This document shows, in pieces, positions 60,423-64,000 of a stretch of 64,000 nt of DNA. The stretch comes from Anaerotignum propionicum DSM 1682 (lineage in GTDB: Bacteria > Bacillota > Clostridia > Lachnospirales > Anaerotignaceae): assembly GCF_001561955.1 (NCBI RefSeq), contig NZ_CP014223.1, positions 806,001 through 870,000 of the forward strand, read 5' to 3'. Within the stretch, counting starts at the first letter, position 1, and each line of letters opens with the position of its first letter. The notes beneath the pieces are model-generated. The model saw nothing but the letters and a program-made list of their open reading frames with translations. It did not search any database and was not told the DNA's origin. Made by a program: the position numbers and the translations under genes.

Positions 60423-62111
60423 ATGGGAACGATTAAAACCTCGATTCAATTATTTGACGGGGCTACACCAGGGCTATTAGACATTGCCAATGCTTTAAAT
60501 AGAGCAGTTCTTGGTTTTGAAGCCCTGGAACGGGCATCATCCAATTGCATTGATACCAATTCTTTGAGAGAAGGCAGAGAAGAATTGAATATGACAAAGT
60601 CATCATTTCAACAAATACAAGATTCTATCAAAGCGGCGGGGGAACAACAGAAAAAATTCAACAAAACAATAAGTACGGGTGCGGAAATATCAGAAGGTAT
60701 CTTTTCAAATCAGGAAAAGGCAAGCGGCATAGTAGATAGCAACAGTGGGGCTGATCTTTCCGAAATGGGACAGAAAGCACTTGGAAGCTCCAATATTTCA
60801 TCTGGGGTGGTGGGCAGTGGAGGGAATTTAAGTCTTGGTACAGGAGAAGAATTTCCTGAGGAAAAGGCAAAGCAGACAAAGAACGATAAAGTTAACGCGG
60901 CTGTTGATACATTAAGCAGTGTGATACCGCAAGGCTATACTTCTACTGATGAGATGAAAAATTCAATGTTTGCCGCGGCGGATGAAATAGATACAAAATT
61001 CAGCGGGCTTTCTCAAGTTCTAGGTTCTGTCTGGTCTGGTGTGACAGGGGAACAAGTGGAGGCTATAAAGGTTACCGACCTTTTGGCTAATAGCTGGGGC
61101 AGCTTTGCACCTGTTGTGACGGGAGCGGCAGCAGCAATGAATTTATATAATCTTGCTATGGATGCAGGTAAGGTGATTCAAGTTTTACAAGCTGCCGCCA
61201 CAGTAATCGGTGCTGCATTTAATAAGCTGTGGACAACTTCTGTGGAGGAGCAGACGGCAGCGCAAGCTGGGCTTAACTCGGCAATCTTAACTTGCCCCAT
61301 TACATGGATTATTGCAAGTATTATTGCTTTGATAGCTATAATATTTGCTGTGGTAGCATGGATAAACAAAACAAAAGAAACGAGTATTTCGGCTGTTGGA
61401 ATTATTGCTGGTGCTTTTGCGGTTCTGGGGGCAGGTATATTTAATATTTTTGCATTTATCTGGAATATTGTCGCAATTTTTGTAAACTTTTTATTTAATG
61501 TTTTTCAAGATCCAATTGCGGCAATAAAAACGTTATTTTACGATTTAGCTATTAATGTAATTGGTTTTATTCGTAAAATTGCAGAAGGAATTGAAGCTCT
61601 ATTAAATAAAATCCCTGGATTGGAAATAGATATTACCAGTAACTTAGACGGTCTTTTAAGTGAGCTAGAGAAAAAATCTCAAGATGTGAAAGACAAAGCT
61701 GGTTTTGAAGATGTAATGCAGACCCTTGACTATAAGGATTATAGTAATGCATTCAATAGTGGGTATTACAAAGGAGAACAATTACAAAACACATATGGCG
61801 GAATTTTCAGCGGCAGTTCGGCAGGGGATGGCGGCATGGATCAGCTTTTGCAAAACACAGCTAATACTGCCGCAAATACAGGGGCTATGACAGATAACAT
61901 GGAAATTTCACAAGAGGATATAAGGTATCTTCGAGATATTTCAGAACGAGATGCCATCAATCGTTTTACCACGGCTCAGGTCAGTGTGGATTTTAAAAAT
62001 GAAGCAACAATCAATTCTGATATGGATATTGACGGCGTGATGAATAAATTCACAGATGTGCTCCGTGAGGCAATCTTTACCCAGGCAGAGGAGGTGCATG
62101 CCATTGTATAA
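60423..62111 (+). CDS. Tape measure protein
   Basis: 562 residues with a GAAGGTGAG ribosome site. The N-terminal 200 residues are helical and polar (SFQQIQDSIKAAGEQQKKFN), and hydrophobic segments lie at about residues 285-360 (TWIIASIIALIAIIFAVVAW; GIIAGAFAVLGAGIFNIFAF), then a helical C-terminus. It sits where tape measure genes always sit, after the frameshifted chaperone. It is short: at roughly 1.5 angstrom per residue the tail would be about 80-90 nm. The function follows from position and architecture, as the primary sequence is little conserved. Confidence 0.85.
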   Translation: MGTIKTSIQLFDGATPGLLDIANALNRAVLGFEALERASSNCIDTNSLREGREELNMTKSSFQQIQDSIKAAGEQQKKFNKTISTGAEISEGIFSNQEKASGIVDSNSGADLSEMGQKALGSSNISSGVVGSGGNLSLGTGEEFPEEKAKQTKNDKVNAAVDTLSSVIPQGYTSTDEMKNSMFAAADEIDTKFSGLSQVLGSVWSGVTGEQVEAIKVTDLLANSWGSFAPVVTGAAAAMNLYNLAMDAGKVIQVLQAAATVIGAAFNKLWTTSVEEQTAAQAGLNSAILTCPITWIIASIIALIAIIFAVVAWINKTKETSISAVGIIAGAFAVLGAGIFNIFAFIWNIVAIFVNFLFNVFQDPIAAIKTLFYDLAINVIGFIRKIAEGIEALLNKIPGLEIDITSNLDGLLSELEKKSQDVKDKAGFEDVMQTLDYKDYSNAFNSGYYKGEQLQNTYGGIFSGSSAGDGGMDQLLQNTANTAANTGAMTDNMEISQEDIRYLRDISERDAINRFTTAQVSVDFKNEATINSDMDIDGVMNKFTDVLREAIFTQAEEVHAIV

Positions 62112-62763
62112 GGTTAGTATTGGACAGGTTGCTTTACCTGTGGCCCCAAGTAAAATAACCATGAAAATAAAAAACAACAACAAGACAATGGAATTGATTG
62201 ATGGAAGTGAAATCAATTTTATTAGAACGCCGGGACTAAAGGAATTCAGCTTTGAGTTTTTGATTCCCCATGTGAAGTATCCCTTTGCTTATTATCCTGA
62301 CGGCTTTCAAACTGCACAGGTGTATATTGACGCACTAAAATTGATGAAAATAGAAAAAAAGTGGTTTCAATTTGATATCCAACGACAACTACCCAATGGG
62401 AAAACAGAATTTGAAACTAGTGAGACAGTAACATTGGAGGACTATACCATTACAGAGGATACGGGAAACGGTCTAGATTTTATTGCTAATGTAACACTAA
62501 AGCAATATAACGAGCATAAAATCACCCACGTTGAGCCTGTGCAGACGACAGAGGATGGTGTTGTAGTAAAAGAAGTAACAGAGCGTAAGAGTGACAAGAA
62601 GACAAGTAATGTATATACTGTAAAAAAAGGGGATAGCCTGTGGAAAATTTGCAAGGCGCAATTGGGGGATGGTGCAAATTTTAAGGAAATCGCAAAGCTA
62701 AATGGCATTTCTAATCCCAATCTCATATATCCGGGGCAGGTGATTCAGATTGGTAATGCTTAA
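62098..62763 (+). CDS. LysM-containing tail hub protein (XkdP type)
   Basis: 221 residues from the ATG at 62098 (GAGGAGG upstream), overlapping the tape measure gene by 14 bases. The N-terminal part (SIGQVALPVAPSKITMKIKN) is the XkdP tail domain; the last 50 residues are a LysM domain, YTVKKGDSLWKICKAQLGDG to NLIYPGQVIQIG. In contractile tails this LysM protein links tube and baseplate, like gp53 of T4. Confidence 0.9.
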   Translation: MPLYKVSIGQVALPVAPSKITMKIKNNNKTMELIDGSEINFIRTPGLKEFSFEFLIPHVKYPFAYYPDGFQTAQVYIDALKLMKIEKKWFQFDIQRQLPNGKTEFETSETVTLEDYTITEDTGNGLDFIANVTLKQYNEHKITHVEPVQTTEDGVVVKEVTERKSDKKTSNVYTVKKGDSLWKICKAQLGDGANFKEIAKLNGISNPNLIYPGQVIQIGNA

Positions 62764-63709
62764 TATAGTAAATGTAGATAAGGAATATACCCCTATTGTG
62801 GCAGGGGACATCAAATGGTCAACAGAGCGAGCGGGTGTACCGGGAAGCTTAACTTTTGATGTGGTAAAGAATGGGGAGCTAAATTTTCATGAAGGGAATT
62901 TAGTAAAGCTTTGTGTTGACAAAACTCCTGTTTTTTTGGGCTATGTTTTTCAGAAAAAAAGAAGCAAAGGCGAAATAATTAGCGTTACTGCTTATGACCA
63001 GCTGAGGTATCTGAAAAATAAGGACAGCTTTATCTTTGAGAAGTTGACCGCAACGGAATTTATACACAGAGTAGCCAAGTATTTTTCACTGGAAAGGGGC
63101 GAAATTGCAGATACGCAATATATCATTGAAAAAGGTGTGCTAGATAATAAAACCTTATTCGATATGATTCAAGAAGTGCTGGATACCACATTAATGAATA
63201 CGAAAAAGCTCTATGTTTTGTATGACGATTTTGGCAAGTTAGCTCTAAAAAATATTGAGGATATGAAGCTGGATATTTTACTGGATGAGAAAACAGCTGA
63301 GAATTTTGACTATGTCAGCAGTATTGATGGGGAAACCTATAACCAAATAAAGATTGCTTTTGATAGCAAGAAAAAAAAGGGGCTTCAAGATGGAGTCATG
63401 GTTCAGGACGAGGAAAATATTAAAAAATGGGGTGTTTTGCAGTATTACGAAAAATCAAAAACAGAAGTGGGAGTAAAGGAGAAGGCAAATGCCCTTTTGG
63501 ATCTTTACAACCGTAAAACACGAACACTCAGCATCAAAAATGCCTTTGGCTCACCCAATGTCCGTGCAGGATGCAGCCTACGGGTGGCTTTAAAGTTGGG
63601 GGATATTAATGTGAATCATTACTTTGTCTGCGAAAAGGTGACCCATACCTTTCGAGAAGATATGCATCTGATGGATCTTACATTGAGAGGGGGAGATATT
63701 CTTGTCTGA
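62756..63709 (+). CDS. XkdQ-type tail hub protein (gp27/gpD-like)
   Basis: 317 residues from the ATG at 62756, overlapping the previous gene by eight bases; a TTG six bases upstream is equally possible because of its better spacing to AGGTG. It contains ITVAGDIKWS-like and VFLGYVFQKKRSKGEI, TATEFIHRVAKYFSL and the C-terminal AGCSLRVALKLGDINVNHYFVCEKVTHTF. The XkdQ family forms the hub at the base of the tail tube. Confidence 0.88.
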   Translation: MLNIVNVDKEYTPIVAGDIKWSTERAGVPGSLTFDVVKNGELNFHEGNLVKLCVDKTPVFLGYVFQKKRSKGEIISVTAYDQLRYLKNKDSFIFEKLTATEFIHRVAKYFSLERGEIADTQYIIEKGVLDNKTLFDMIQEVLDTTLMNTKKLYVLYDDFGKLALKNIEDMKLDILLDEKTAENFDYVSSIDGETYNQIKIAFDSKKKKGLQDGVMVQDEENIKKWGVLQYYEKSKTEVGVKEKANALLDLYNRKTRTLSIKNAFGSPNVRAGCSLRVALKLGDINVNHYFVCEKVTHTFREDMHLMDLTLRGGDILV

Positions 63710-64000
63710 GTTGGCACAATTGATTAAAAAGGCGGCAAAGGATCAGATGGATTCCTCTAAGCCTATGGATATTATCATTGGAGAGGTGGTTTCTGCGGCA
63801 CCTCTTAAGATTAAATTGGACTCCAAGATTACTTTAACGGAGTCCTTTTTGATTTTAACAAAAGCGGTGGTAGATTATTCGGTCAATATGACAGTGAATC
63901 ATACTACGGAAACCCATACTCACAGCCACACCTATCAGGATGACAGCACCACTAGAACAACCCAACCCAATACCCATAACCATGCCTATGTGGGATCAAA
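63702..64000 (+). CDS. XkdR/DUF2577-type tail protein (C-terminus cut by window edge)
   Basis: A TTG at 63702 with AGGGGGA about eight bases upstream opens MSELAQLIKKAAKDQMDSSK and stays open to the window end (99 codons). DUF2577 features: PMDIIIGEVVSAAPLKIKLD, then ITLTESFLIL and a His-rich segment (TETHTHSHTYQDD, NTHNHAYVG). It overlaps xkdQ by eight bases. Baseplate genes are expected next. Confidence 0.82.
   Translation, partial: MSELAQLIKKAAKDQMDSSKPMDIIIGEVVSAAPLKIKLDSKITLTESFLILTKAVVDYSVNMTVNHTTETHTHSHTYQDDSTTRTTQPNTHNHAYVGS

Noticed and set aside
1-64000. CRISPR arrays, rRNA genes, complete insertion sequences, integrase
   Set aside because: I looked for regularly spaced direct repeats, rRNA cores and transposase or integrase motifs and saw none.

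Overview
The window looks like a chromosomal segment of a low-GC, strictly anaerobic, amino-acid- and lactate-fermenting clostridium of the Lachnospirales. The best match is Anaerotignum (Clostridium) propionicum or a very close relative. The main reason is the cluster at 38.3-43.2 kb: lactoyl-CoA dehydratase activator (lcdC), its two subunits (lcdA, lcdB) and a 524-residue propionate CoA-transferase (pct). The residue at position 324 of that transferase is the Glu reported as the active site of the C. propionicum enzyme. Supporting signs are a type III glutamine synthetase, several 2x[4Fe-4S] ferredoxin proteins, a [FeFe]-hydrogenase homologue, a 2-oxoacid:ferredoxin oxidoreductase, TTG start codons and AT-rich intergenic DNA. 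The species call rests on memory of protein sequences, not on a search.

Layout. 0-1.3 kb: cut-off DMT transporter and a tRNA-Thr(CGU). 1.8-4.4 kb: a NifX-like / Fe-S MinD-like ATPase / Fe-S MinD-like ATPase / NifX-like module whose first gene has lost its start codon and gained an early stop. 4.5-5.4 kb: a P1-family (DmpA/NylC-like) peptidase on the minus strand. 5.5-9.9 kb: division and wall cluster murA-ftsQ-DUF881-DUF1290-ftsZ. 10.6-18.1 kb: phosphate regulon pstSCAB-phoU-HD protein-phoP-phoR behind a promoter with direct repeats matching Pho boxes; PstS has its two halves in swapped order. 18.3-20.7 kb: leader region, group-B-like [FeFe]-hydrogenase, ECF-type S component. 21-24.4 kb: nadA-nadB-nadC. 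24.5-27.3 kb: a small conserved gene and glnN. 27.5-31.1 kb: P-loop ATPase plus korDABC. 31.4-37.6 kb: zapA, U32 peptidase, SEDS (FtsW/RodA) and a class B PBP. 38-43.3 kb: acrylate-pathway genes. 43.4-50 kb (minus strand): HD-GYP response regulator, a 1140-residue hybrid kinase, and an SLH+CAP surface protein. 50.6-52.6 kb (minus strand): DUF454 and YgbA-like genes and a decayed ABC exporter. 53-56.6 kb: four-gene SPFH / zinc-ribbon / membrane operon with a perfect palindrome just after its promoter. 56.8-64 kb: a PBSX/Xkd-type contractile tail module that begins with a gp10-like gene, has no head genes upstream, and runs off the window.

How the parts fit. Central metabolism is ferredoxin-based: 2-oxoacids are oxidised by Kor to acyl-CoA and reduced ferredoxin, and reduced ferredoxin or flavodoxin would prime the ATP-driven activator LcdC. 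LcdA/LcdB dehydrate lactoyl-CoA to acryloyl-CoA, and Pct moves CoA from propionyl-CoA to lactate. The pst-pho operon encodes both the transporter and the two-component system that probably controls it. The least explained parts are the SPFH/zinc-ribbon operon and the headless tail module directly after it. That tail module contains a classic A AAA AAC slippery site joining the tail-assembly chaperone to a 58-codon extension that the annotated stop codon hides.
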